Assembly: GCA_023229505.1 (NCBI GenBank)
Contig: JALNZD010000005.1
Location: forward strand, 1-64,000
Origin: Bacteroidales bacterium
GTDB taxonomy: Bacteria; Bacteroidota; Bacteroidia; Bacteroidales; JAGOPY01
DNA length: 64,000 bases
Reading direction: 5' to 3'
Below are positions 53,407 to 61,939 of the stretch, one piece after another. The stretch's first letter is position 1; every line of letters begins with the position of its first letter. The position numbers were made by a program, and so were the translations under genes. The notes under the pieces were generated by a model that was not told where the DNA came from, ran no database searches, and was given only the letters and a program-made list of their open reading frames with translations.

Positions 53407-53891
53407 TAATCCCAGGTTTTACGGTATTGCTGCAGTTCTTCCAGGTAGCCGAGTTTTTTCCAGAATTCTTTTGCTAAGGGATTTCCGGTTATGACCTGCA
53501 ACTCGATGGAATGTACTTTTTTCGTCAGGAACCAATCTTCCAATAGATTTACCAGAACTTTTCCAATTCCCGATCGCCTGGAATCGTCATCGACATAAAC
53601 ATGTGTAATTGATCCTACCGCAAATCCGCCAAGATAATCAGGTAAAAATTTAACCATTCCATGCGCAAAACCAACGGCTTTACCCCAGTCTTTCACAAGT
53701 ATCACCAGTCCATATTTTCCCGAAGTATTCCGTACCGTTTTGAGCCATTTTTCAGTTCCATCAGCACTAAGCGGCAGCAAGAGCCCTATTTCGTCCATCC
53801 GTGAATACATCCGGGTAAAAAGTTCCCCGACAACAATCCAATCCGGGTCCTCCGGTTGGTCCAGCTTTATGTAATCATACTCTCTCATCAT
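53406..53891 (-). CDS. GNAT-family N-acetyltransferase
   Basis: A 161-residue single-domain GNAT. The acetyl-CoA loop is THVYVDDDSRRSGIGKVLVN, and the end SIELQVITGNPLAKEFWKKL is typical. It lies between the acyl carrier protein (4-nt overlap) and the AAC(3)-fold gene. It could move an acyl group from the carrier protein or CoA to a sugar amine. Confidence 0.85.
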   Translation of the reverse strand: MMREYDYIKLDQPEDPDWIVVGELFTRMYSRMDEIGLLLPLSADGTEKWLKTVRNTSGKYGLVILVKDWGKAVGFAHGMVKFLPDYLGGFAVGSITHVYVDDDSRRSGIGKVLVNLLEDWFLTKKVHSIELQVITGNPLAKEFWKKLGYLEELQQYRKTWD

Positions 53892-54142
53892 TTTTTATTC
53901 TCAAAGGTCCTGATCAATCCACCCAATGTAGTAAATTCACCTGAATCCAGCGCCTGCTCAAAATCAATTTCATGAAGATAGATTTTCTCCATCGATGCCA
54001 CCATATCGACAAACTCAAGGGAATTGAGCAGCCCGCTTTTAACCAGGTCAAAGCTTTCTCCCAGTTCACTCTCCTGGATACCTATCCGTTGAAGTTTATC
54101 CCGGAGTAATTCCATCACCTGTTTCCTGATATTGCTATCCAT
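53888..54142 (-). CDS. Acyl carrier protein
   Basis: An 84-residue four-helix carrier. The phosphopantetheine site is SGLLNSLEFVDM, with Asn where the usual motif has Asp before the serine. It is encoded right after an adenylating ligase with an 8-nt overlap, as in DltA/DltC and stand-alone loading systems, and so is probably loaded by it. Confidence 0.85.
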   Translation of the reverse strand: MDSNIRKQVMELLRDKLQRIGIQESELGESFDLVKSGLLNSLEFVDMVASMEKIYLHEIDFEQALDSGEFTTLGGLIRTFENKK

Positions 54143-55658
54143 TTGTGTATTTTATCTTCAAAGCTGCCAGGTCCACTTTTCCATTAGGATTTAGGGGGAT
54201 TTCTTCCACAAAGATAAATTTTCCCGGGATCATATACCAGGGAAGCTGTTGCCGGCAGAATGCATCCAATTCCATCTCCTCAATTTTTTCCGGTTTTTTC
54301 CCCAGGATGAAAGCCAGGATTATCCCCTGGCCATTGACAGCCTCTTCAAAGATAACAACGGCTTGTCCGACCGGTTCGTATCCGGCCAGTACATTTTCGA
54401 TTTCCTTCAGGTTGACCCGGTAACCGGAAATTTTCACCTCTGCATCTTTTCTTCCTAAAAAAAACAGGTCACCATCCTCGTCAATTTTCACCAGGTCGCC
54501 GGTTTTATACCATAATTGCCGTTTACCAGGATTCTGAAAAAAAGCCTCGCGGTCAGCTTGTTCATTTTCGAAGTAGCCATCGACCACCTGGTTTCCGCTT
54601 AAGCAAAGTTCGCCTTCGTTAACCTGTGAGGTTTCCCCATGAATCATTAATGAATTCCCTTCAAAAACCCTTCCAATAGAGATGATACCCAGTTCACTTT
54701 TCCATAGTTCAGGTTTATCTAGCAATTCATAGTGAGTAATAGCAATCGTTGCCTCGGTCGGGCCGTAAAGATTAACAAGCCGCGATTGCGGAGCGGCAAT
54801 TCTCCAGGCTGTTGCCGACAGGGAATGAAACGCTTCGCCACAGAAGAAGCTCAGCCGGATAGTAGGAAATGCAGCCGGTTTAAGCAACCTCATCCGTTCC
54901 ATAAGTATTACGACTGAAGGGACGGAAAACCAAACGGTTGGTTGCTTTTCACGGATAAAACCGGCCATGGCGAACGATGAACTATCCTGTGGTACGCACA
55001 GGCAGGCGCCTGACGACCAGGCGAGAAAGAGATCATGGACGCTAAGATCGAAGGTCAGGTCGAAATTCTGGGTGAACCGGTCTTCGGGATGAAAATCATA
55101 AGTCTTCATCATGAAATCAAGGTAACTGGCCAGATTCTGGTTGGATACCGGCACTCCTTTTGGCTTTCCTGTTGTCCCGGAGGTAAAAAGCAGGTAGGCA
55201 GGATTTTGAGCAAGGGTTTCCTCACTGGTAACCTGTGAGATTCCTCCCTCCGGGAAAATGACATACATCCCGGATGGATATAAATCAAGTACGTTATCCA
55301 GTTCATCATCAGAATTATCGCCGGCGATCAGCGTCCGGACGCGAGCTTTCTCCAGCATATAAACGCTGCGTGTGGCTGGAAACCGGGGATTCAGCGGCAG
55401 GTAAGCCTTGCCGGCCATCATGATCCCCAGGATGCCGGCATAGCAGGAAAAACTTTTATCAGCCATCACAGCAATGAACGGACACTGATCGTTCAGGTCG
55501 GAGATGGATCCGGCAACCGCTGAGGCCGACTCTGTCAGTTCCCGGTAGGAATAGCTTGCATTATGCAATTCCAGTGCAGGGCGATCAGGGTATTTCGAGG
55601 CGGTCTGTAAGATTCGCTCCACAGGAGATTTGCCCATATTTGAACCGGAGATATTCAT
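54135..55658 (-). CDS. Amino-acid or acyl adenylating ligase
   Basis: A 507-residue ANL-family enzyme. Core motifs: YLLFTSGTTGKPKGVPVSNQ, NLYGPTEATIAITHYE, LWYKTGDLVKIDEDGDLFFL, GRKDAEVKISGYRVN and NPNGKVD at the end. The domain size and the stand-alone carrier next to it resemble DltA-type ligases that load a small carrier. The selectivity pocket cannot be read with confidence. Overlap of 4 nt with the upstream gene. Confidence 0.87.
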   Translation of the reverse strand: MNISGSNMGKSPVERILQTASKYPDRPALELHNASYSYRELTESASAVAGSISDLNDQCPFIAVMADKSFSCYAGILGIMMAGKAYLPLNPRFPATRSVYMLEKARVRTLIAGDNSDDELDNVLDLYPSGMYVIFPEGGISQVTSEETLAQNPAYLLFTSGTTGKPKGVPVSNQNLASYLDFMMKTYDFHPEDRFTQNFDLTFDLSVHDLFLAWSSGACLCVPQDSSSFAMAGFIREKQPTVWFSVPSVVILMERMRLLKPAAFPTIRLSFFCGEAFHSLSATAWRIAAPQSRLVNLYGPTEATIAITHYELLDKPELWKSELGIISIGRVFEGNSLMIHGETSQVNEGELCLSGNQVVDGYFENEQADREAFFQNPGKRQLWYKTGDLVKIDEDGDLFFLGRKDAEVKISGYRVNLKEIENVLAGYEPVGQAVVIFEEAVNGQGIILAFILGKKPEKIEEMELDAFCRQQLPWYMIPGKFIFVEEIPLNPNGKVDLAALKIKYTNG

Positions 55659-56854
55659 CGGCCTGCCTCCTCTTCAAGCATGAGTGCATCGCAGAAAAAC
55701 TTCGTCGCCCAGTTTGGAAAAGCAAACGGCTCATAGCGGCCCCAGACAGGGAAAGAGCCGGGAATAGCGCCCCGTGTATTGCCAGTTTCATTGAAACCCC
55801 TGGTTTGGATGAAAATAAGCAGACTGGTCATTCGTTGCGCTGCCTGGAGATAAGTTCCATCATCGTAAATACTGTAAAGTTTCAGCCAGGTAATGGCCAT
55901 CTGGGCGCAGCCCGTACAGAGCAAATATTCTGTTCCATTCCAGTTCCGGTCATATCTTCCATCCAGGTGACCCCGCGAAAGAAAGAGGTCGCGCAGTTTC
56001 ACAGCGCCGGTAACCGCAGCCTCAATGTATTTGTCTTCTTTTAAGATAATGCCGCAATCAATCAGCCCGTCGAGGGTATAGGCAATCGTATGGAGAATCG
56101 GCTTATCGTTACGCTTAACGGTATTATCACAATCCTCAAACCATCCGTTTTCCTGCATTTTGTTCCGGATCACCCAGTCGAGGTTGCCAATGGCAGCTTT
56201 TCTGAATTTCTCTTCGCCTGTAATTTCAAATAGCTGCAACAGCGGGGCATCCACAAAAGTGTCGTAAACACGGGCTTTGCCCATCAGGGCATGGATTTGC
56301 CAGAATCCCCCGCGGTGCTGGATTTCAGAAAGCCACTTGCCGGCTCTGAAGGCAGCATCGAGGTATTTTGACTCCCCGGAATATTCATGTGCAGCGATCA
56401 TCCCGCGGATCACCTGACCGGTGTTAAAAACGATCTCAGGTTTATTTTCGCCAATCCTACCACCCTGCCAACCGCCACTGTCTTTCTGGATATCCAACAG
56501 GAAATCTGCCGCCATGATAGACGCTTTCACAGCTTCCGGTTGATTATTTTTTTCACTATAATGGATCAGGGTAGGAATGATATAGCCGGTTGTTTCAGGA
56601 TAGGAAGATGACCATTTATTGACCAGGTGATAAGAGCCCATACCGCAATCAATATTAGCCTTTTGGGCCATCATCAGCCAGCCGGCGGCTTTATCAATGG
56701 CCGCTTTTTTCTCCTTTGCTGAATAAGTGAAATCCTGCCGGAAAACATCTTTCTTCATTAAAAACCGCTTTACATCTTCCAGGACAAACCTCCGCCCAGG
56801 GCTGAAAGAAGTTTTCAGGAAGTATTCCGTATAAAGTTTCAGGCTTTTCAGCAT
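55655..56854 (-). CDS. Alpha/alpha-toroid protein, operon leader
   Basis: A 399-residue protein made of repeated helical hairpins: AAGWLMMAQKANIDCGMGSY, ADFLLDIQKDSGGWQGGRIG, GKWLSEIQHRGGFWQ and DWVIRNKMQENGWFEDCDNT. Such alpha-toroids occur in terpene cyclases, glycoside hydrolases, polysaccharide lyases and C5-epimerases. In this operon a glycan-acting role fits best. No signal peptide is seen. It starts the seven-gene operon; a TATCTTTG box lies at 56905-56898 on the minus strand. Confidence 0.7.
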   Translation of the reverse strand: MLKSLKLYTEYFLKTSFSPGRRFVLEDVKRFLMKKDVFRQDFTYSAKEKKAAIDKAAGWLMMAQKANIDCGMGSYHLVNKWSSSYPETTGYIIPTLIHYSEKNNQPEAVKASIMAADFLLDIQKDSGGWQGGRIGENKPEIVFNTGQVIRGMIAAHEYSGESKYLDAAFRAGKWLSEIQHRGGFWQIHALMGKARVYDTFVDAPLLQLFEITGEEKFRKAAIGNLDWVIRNKMQENGWFEDCDNTVKRNDKPILHTIAYTLDGLIDCGIILKEDKYIEAAVTGAVKLRDLFLSRGHLDGRYDRNWNGTEYLLCTGCAQMAITWLKLYSIYDDGTYLQAAQRMTSLLIFIQTRGFNETGNTRGAIPGSFPVWGRYEPFAFPNWATKFFCDALMLEEEAGR

Positions 56855-56897
56855 CTTTCGACAGGGTTTATCCTAAGGTAAGATTAAATAATCGAAA

Positions 56898-56905
56898 CAA
56901 AGATA
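56898..56905 (-). promoter_or_regulatory. -7 box of the seven-gene glycan operon
   Basis: TATCTTTG on the minus strand, a perfect TAnnTTTG, 44 nt before the ATG at 56854. Confidence 0.5.
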
Positions 56906-56942
56906 AGTAAGTCTTTTTATAGCCCACCTGCCGAATCTTTAG

Positions 56943-56950
56943 TATTTTTG
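56943..56950 (+). promoter_or_regulatory. -7 box of dnaX
   Basis: TATTTTTG, 30 nt before the ATG at 56981. It supports the later start of dnaX, since the longer frame would begin inside this box. Confidence 0.45.
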
Positions 56951-56980
56951 AGCGGCAGGAAAGCAGGATTAAGATTTAAT

Positions 56981-58696
56981 ATGGACAATTTCATCGTTTC
57001 GGCCCGGAAATACAGGCCAGCCACTTTCGACATGGTGGTAGGGCAGCAGTCGATCACTTCGACCTTGAAAAACGCCATCCGCAACAACCAGCTGGCCCAG
57101 GCATTCCTTTTTTGCGGTCCGAGGGGTGTGGGTAAGACAACATGCGCCCGTATCCTGGCCAAAACGATCAATTGCCTCAACCCGGTCAACCATGTAGAAG
57201 CCTGCGATAAATGTGAATCCTGCCTGTCATTCAACCGGTCTGCTTCTTTTAACATCCATGAACTTGATGCCGCCTCCAACAATTCGGTAGATGATATCCG
57301 TAACCTGGTCGACCAGGTGCGGGTCCCTCCCCAGGTTGGAAAATACAAGGTATATATTATCGATGAAGTCCACATGCTTTCGCCTGCAGCTTTTAATGCA
57401 TTCCTGAAGACACTGGAAGAGCCGCCGGCTTATGCCAAATTCATCCTGGCCACGACGGAAAAGCACAAGATCATTCCAACTATCCTGTCCCGCTGCCAGA
57501 TCTTTGATTTCAAGCGTATCAGCGTGAAGGACATTGCCGGTTATCTTGCTTTCGTTGCGAAGAGTGAAAATGTCGAAGCGGAAGAAGAAGCCCTGCATGT
57601 GATCGCACAAAAAGCTGACGGGGCCATGCGTGATGCACTTTCTTTCTTTGACCAGCTTGTTAGCTTTTCCGGCAATAAGCTTACCTATGAAACGGTTACC
57701 GAACACCTTAACATTCTTGATCACGCCTATTATTTCAGGGTCCTTGACCAGTTACTTGCCCAGGATACCGCCGGACTTCTCCTGACAATCAACGAGATCA
57801 TCAACCGGGGGTTCGATGGGCAGCATTTCCTGATCGGGTTAGGGGAACATCTAAGGAACCTTTTAGTGTGTCAGGATGCGGCCACGGTCATGCTTTTGGA
57901 GATCAGCGCCAATCTGCATCAAAAATATATTGAACAGTCGGTCCGCTGCTCGCCATTATTCCTGTTAAAAGCCCTTGAGATACATAACCAGTTCGACCAA
58001 AGCTATAAAACCAGCAATAATAAGCGGTTGCAGCTAGAACTCGCCCTATTGCAGATCTGCACCTTGGCTGTCGTGGCAAATCCCGCAGGCGGCGAAAAAA
58101 AAAACTCCCTGATTCCCCCGGAAGGGGTTAAAACAGAGAGTAATGAAACTGCATTTCCCGTTTCGTCTAAGATAGAAGTTAAAAAACCGGCCGTAAGCCC
58201 GGGTCCGCCTGCTGATCGTCCCCCCACATCTGTTTCTGGTTCCCGTACCATCTCCATCAAACCTGAAAATCATATACCAAAAATTGTTAAAGGCGGGGAA
58301 AATGGCAGCAGTCCTGAGCATGTTGCACAAAATGATTTTAACCAGGAAAAGTTGGAAAAAGTCTGGACCTATTACACGGAAAGCATTGCCCAGCAATATC
58401 CTAATTTTTACAGTATCCTTTCCACCCGAAAACCAATGCTGAAGGAGAATTTCATCATTCAACTCCGGATCGACAATCGGGCACAGGAATTGACCCTCAA
58501 GGAAAGAAAGGGCGATTTGCTGGATTTTCTTCGTGGGGAATTACGGAATCAGAAGATTCAACTGGAAACTGATCTTGTTGAATCGGTCAGCCAGTCGAAG
58601 CCTTACACTGCCGAAGACAAATACCGCGTAATGGCAGAGAAAAACCCGGCGCTCAAAGCGTTGAGGGAAAGTCTGGACCTGGAACTGGAGTTATAG
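56981..58696 (+). CDS. dnaX: DNA polymerase III subunits gamma/tau
   Basis: A 571-residue clamp-loader ATPase. MDNFIVSARKYRPATFDMVV at the start, P-loop FCGPRGVGKTTCAR, a zinc knuckle with CDKCESC, DAASNNSVDDIRNLVDQV, VYIIDEVHMLSPAAFNAFLK and TTEKHKIIPTILSRCQ. After residue 370 comes a proline-rich linker, then a short tau-like end. A run of nine A at about 58099-58107 in the linker could allow programmed frameshifting to make gamma. It overlaps a terminator hairpin at its stop codon. Confidence 0.95.
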   Translation: MDNFIVSARKYRPATFDMVVGQQSITSTLKNAIRNNQLAQAFLFCGPRGVGKTTCARILAKTINCLNPVNHVEACDKCESCLSFNRSASFNIHELDAASNNSVDDIRNLVDQVRVPPQVGKYKVYIIDEVHMLSPAAFNAFLKTLEEPPAYAKFILATTEKHKIIPTILSRCQIFDFKRISVKDIAGYLAFVAKSENVEAEEEALHVIAQKADGAMRDALSFFDQLVSFSGNKLTYETVTEHLNILDHAYYFRVLDQLLAQDTAGLLLTINEIINRGFDGQHFLIGLGEHLRNLLVCQDAATVMLLEISANLHQKYIEQSVRCSPLFLLKALEIHNQFDQSYKTSNNKRLQLELALLQICTLAVVANPAGGEKKNSLIPPEGVKTESNETAFPVSSKIEVKKPAVSPGPPADRPPTSVSGSRTISIKPENHIPKIVKGGENGSSPEHVAQNDFNQEKLEKVWTYYTESIAQQYPNFYSILSTRKPMLKENFIIQLRIDNRAQELTLKERKGDLLDFLRGELRNQKIQLETDLVESVSQSKPYTAEDKYRVMAEKNPALKALRESLDLELEL

Positions 58697-58742
58697 TTGA
58701 CAGTTGACAGAATAGGTAACTGCCTACTGTCAACTGTCAACT
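58695..58742. terminator. Heptamer-built bidirectional terminator
   Basis: The left arm (58695-58710, AGTTGAC units) and right arm (58727-58742, the exact reverse complement) form a 16-bp perfect stem. The inner TAGG...CCTA adds pairing. It sits between convergent dnaX and the M16 protease gene. The 7-nt phase continues through the loop. Confidence 0.8.
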
Positions 58743-58744
58743 GC

Positions 58745-61600
58745 CTACTCCTTATGCACCGGATTCGCCGTATTATCTTCAATATTCACCGGTAACAGAA
58801 CAGCTTCAACGATATTCCCGCCAAAGAACTGCTGTGCGGCAGCCTTCAGGGATTCCCGTGTCATACCGTTCACATAATTTTCGTATTCAAGATATTCGGT
58901 CAGGTCTGTCTGATAATAATCCTTATTCTTGATAATGTTCATCCAATAGTGATTCTGACGGAGATTTTCCTGGTGCACTTTGAGTTTATTTTCGATCACA
59001 CCGTGGAGGTCCTTTTCAGTGGGGCCTTCGGTTCTCAGCTTTTCTATCTCCTGGTAAACGATGTCTTTCAGCTTTCCGGTATTTTGCGGGTCACAGTCGA
59101 AATAGATCAAAACTGAATAATTTTCATAAGGGTACTTATCCATACTTTCATAGACTGCTGCACCATAAGTACCGCTTTGTTCCTCCCGGATAGTTTCCAC
59201 ATACCTGACATCAAGTACATCACAAAGTGATGAAAGGTTTATCCGTGCCTGGAAATCATCATAATCGAAAGTTCCGGAATAGGTAATATAAACGGTTCCT
59301 TTCGGGACTTTCATATCGCGTTTGATCTCCCTGTCCACTTTTCCTGCCGGCGGCCTGACATTATTGTCTACCCAGGTTTCTTCGCGACTGACTTTTGGCA
59401 ATCCACCCAGGTACTTTTCCATGAGTGGTTTAGCCTTTTCTATGTCGATATTCCCGACAAAGTAGAAAATGAAACTTCCCGGGTCGCCGAAACGGGTTTT
59501 AAAGATGGACCGCATTTTTTTCAGGTTAGCCTCACTTAATAGTTCTGAGGTTAAAGGTCGAACCCTTGGGTTATGGTTCGCCATCAGGACCGTAACCGTA
59601 TCCATCAGGGCTGATTCGGGTTCGAGGGCTTTGTTATCGAGAACGGCCTTCATCCGCTTGATAAAGGCATTGTAGGCCACATCATCGGTCCGCGGGGCGG
59701 TGAAGTACAAATTCACCAACTGAAGCATCGTTTCCAGGTCCCTGGCTGAACAGGATCCTTCAAAGCCTTCGGCATTTTCCTGGATAACAGGGGAAACATT
59801 GGCAATTTTGCCGGATAGCTTTTTCCCGAGGGCCATTTTATCAAATTCACCCAGGCCGCTTTCCTGGACAACATAAGTCGTGAAATCGGCTGATATCACG
59901 TCTTTGATTTCATAAAGGGAACTTCCGCCATAGCTGAAGGCACTCATCAGGATCTCATCGTCCTTAAAATCAGTGGTTTTCATCACCACTTTCACGCCAT
60001 TTTCAAAAGTCCATTCTGTTGTTCCAAGGGTCTTGTTTTTGCCTTTCTTATCTACAACTGAAGGTATAGGTTCCGTGGTCATTAAAGGTTGGTCAGTAAC
60101 TTTATCAACATAAGCCGTAACAACTTCCTGATCTACGGCAGCGATGATATCCCTGATTTCCTGTTCATGCGGTATTTTGATATCCGCGCTTTCCGGCGCC
60201 ATGATCGCGATTACCCTGTTCTCGTTGGTGATCCATTCTTTCGCCTGGGCATTGACTTCTTCCAGCGTGATCCCGGGCAGGACCTGGTTTACAAAAGCAT
60301 AATCAAAAGCGATTCCCGGCGCAGGCTCCTTTTCGAGGAAGTTCGAGAAGTACTGCCATACATAGGAATCATTCTCCATCTTGTCTTTTTCAGCATATTG
60401 CTTTTCGATACCCCTTTTAAGGTCATTTTTCGCCCGTTCCAGCTCTGTTGCGGTGAAGCCAAACTGGAGGACACGTTTATTTTCAGTGAGAAGGGCGCGG
60501 AGCGCCTTGTCAAGTTCATTATTGTTGCCCACGGCAATCGCCATAAAGCCGTCTTTCGTCCTGACCAGGTTGGTATAAAAAGCATAACCGTAAACAAAAG
60601 GCGGGTTTTCTGACAGGATGAGTTCCTGCAAACGTGTATTCAGCATGGAATTGAACAGTTGTTGTTTATAACCGTTCCGGTAATATTCCATATCACGGTT
60701 TTCTTTCGCGTCCTTTTTATAAAAAACTTCGACGATCGGATACTGGGCTTCCTTATCGGTTTGCACCGTGATCAGCGTTTCCTGGTGGTCAGGTACCGGG
60801 AAGTATTCGCGTTCCCTTGGATTTTCCTTTTTGGGGACAGTTGAGAAAAGGTCCTTGATCTGTTTCTCCATTTGTTTACCATCAAAATCCCCGACGGCGA
60901 TGATAGCCTGCAGGTTGGGCCTGTACCAGTCGGCATAGAAGCGTTTTACCACATCATAAGGGATGGTATCGATGATAGCGATATCCCCGATGACATCATG
61001 AACGGCATATTTAGAATTCCGGAAGACGACCTTATTGGCTTCCTTCATCATGCGGAACATAGCAGAGCGGCCCTGGCGCCATTCTTCGTGGATCACGCCC
61101 CGCTCAGCATCGATCTCTTCGTTTTCAAAAGAGATATTATTGGCCCAGTCGTACAGGATAAGCAGGGCCGTATCGATGACTTTCGGATCGGTGGTTGGCA
61201 CTCTCTGCAGCATATAATTGGTCTCGTCGCTGCTGGTGAAGGCATTAATTTCCGGGCCGAACTTCATCCCGATAGATTGCAGGTAGTTGAGGATGTCCTT
61301 TTTTTCGAAGTTTTTAGTTCCGTTAAAGGCCATATGTTCACAGAAGTGTGCCAAGCCGTTCTGGTCGGCATCTTCCGACAGGGCACCCACGTTCACCGCG
61401 AGGTATAACTCGGCCCGTTCCTTCGGTTCCCGGTTTTCGCGGATATAGTAGGTCATTCCGTTATCGAGTCTGCCATAGATCACGGCAGGGTCGAGCGGCA
61501 CATGTGTCTTGGGGGCATAGGTGACCTCTTGTGCAAAAAGAGAAATTGTTATGAACAGCATGACCAGGCTGCTCAGCAAGAAATAGGTTAATTTTTTCAT
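58745..61600 (-). CDS. M16 family zinc metallopeptidase
   Basis: A 951-residue, two-unit pitrilysin-type protease with a signal peptide (to about SLFAQEV). The active-site motif is GLAHFCEHMAFNGT (HxxEH), with the downstream glutamate in IDAERGVIHEEWRQ. The second half is the inactive partner unit. It should work in the periplasm, degrading peptides or transit sequences. A TACCTTTG -7 box lies at 61640-61633. Confidence 0.94.
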   Translation of the reverse strand: MKKLTYFLLSSLVMLFITISLFAQEVTYAPKTHVPLDPAVIYGRLDNGMTYYIRENREPKERAELYLAVNVGALSEDADQNGLAHFCEHMAFNGTKNFEKKDILNYLQSIGMKFGPEINAFTSSDETNYMLQRVPTTDPKVIDTALLILYDWANNISFENEEIDAERGVIHEEWRQGRSAMFRMMKEANKVVFRNSKYAVHDVIGDIAIIDTIPYDVVKRFYADWYRPNLQAIIAVGDFDGKQMEKQIKDLFSTVPKKENPREREYFPVPDHQETLITVQTDKEAQYPIVEVFYKKDAKENRDMEYYRNGYKQQLFNSMLNTRLQELILSENPPFVYGYAFYTNLVRTKDGFMAIAVGNNNELDKALRALLTENKRVLQFGFTATELERAKNDLKRGIEKQYAEKDKMENDSYVWQYFSNFLEKEPAPGIAFDYAFVNQVLPGITLEEVNAQAKEWITNENRVIAIMAPESADIKIPHEQEIRDIIAAVDQEVVTAYVDKVTDQPLMTTEPIPSVVDKKGKNKTLGTTEWTFENGVKVVMKTTDFKDDEILMSAFSYGGSSLYEIKDVISADFTTYVVQESGLGEFDKMALGKKLSGKIANVSPVIQENAEGFEGSCSARDLETMLQLVNLYFTAPRTDDVAYNAFIKRMKAVLDNKALEPESALMDTVTVLMANHNPRVRPLTSELLSEANLKKMRSIFKTRFGDPGSFIFYFVGNIDIEKAKPLMEKYLGGLPKVSREETWVDNNVRPPAGKVDREIKRDMKVPKGTVYITYSGTFDYDDFQARINLSSLCDVLDVRYVETIREEQSGTYGAAVYESMDKYPYENYSVLIYFDCDPQNTGKLKDIVYQEIEKLRTEGPTEKDLHGVIENKLKVHQENLRQNHYWMNIIKNKDYYQTDLTEYLEYENYVNGMTRESLKAAAQQFFGGNIVEAVLLPVNIEDNTANPVHKE

Positions 61601-61632
61601 GTATGAAAATGTTTTGGTTATGTTAATTCAGG

Positions 61633-61640
61633 CAAAGGTA
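61633..61640 (-). promoter_or_regulatory. -7 box of the M16 protease gene
   Basis: TACCTTTG on the minus strand, 33 nt from the ATG at 61600. Confidence 0.5.
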
Positions 61641-61700
61641 GGAATTATCGACAGAAAAGAAAAAACCTGAAAACTAAAAGGAAAGCCAATAAAAATAAAG

Positions 61701-61728
61701 CCAGTTAATTATCAATGTAACTAACTGG
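61701..61728 (-). terminator. Terminator of the original tRNA-Val gene
   Basis: CCAGTTA (61701-61707) and TAACTGG (61722-61728) form a stem 11 nt past the tRNA 3' end. On the minus strand it is followed by a T-rich run (about 61684-61700). It marks the former 3' flank of the tRNA. Confidence 0.6.
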
Positions 61729-61739
61729 TTTTCAACTTG

Positions 61740-61785
61740 TGGGAGTTACTGGATTCGAACCAGTGACCCTCTGCTTGTAAGGCAG
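61740..61785 (-). tRNA. 3' half of tRNA-Val(UAC), attachment-site remnant
   Basis: Reading the minus strand, the fragment holds 28-73 of a tRNA: anticodon stem and loop CTTACAA (anticodon TAC, valine), variable GGGTC, T-arm ACTGG-TTCGAAT-CCAGT, acceptor AACTCCC and discriminator A. Identity stops at position 28; base 27 and the whole D-arm side are replaced by unrelated AT-rich sequence. It is therefore not a working tRNA but the direct-repeat scar left when an element integrated. An intact copy should lie at the other end of the element. Confidence 0.82.
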
Positions 61786-61939
61786 CGTTTTTTATCTTTA
61801 ACAGTTTATAACATTTTTTATCCACCCTTTGATATTGCTACTAAATTAACTATTTTAGCTTTTATATTTTTTAATCATTTTTAATATGATACCTTTACCT
61901 CTACCTTTACCTTGATAAATATATTTAAAATCATTGAAT

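Noticed and set aside
61740..61785. A functional tRNA-Val gene
   Set aside because: The 5' acceptor strand, D-arm and first anticodon-stem base are absent; only the 3' half is there.
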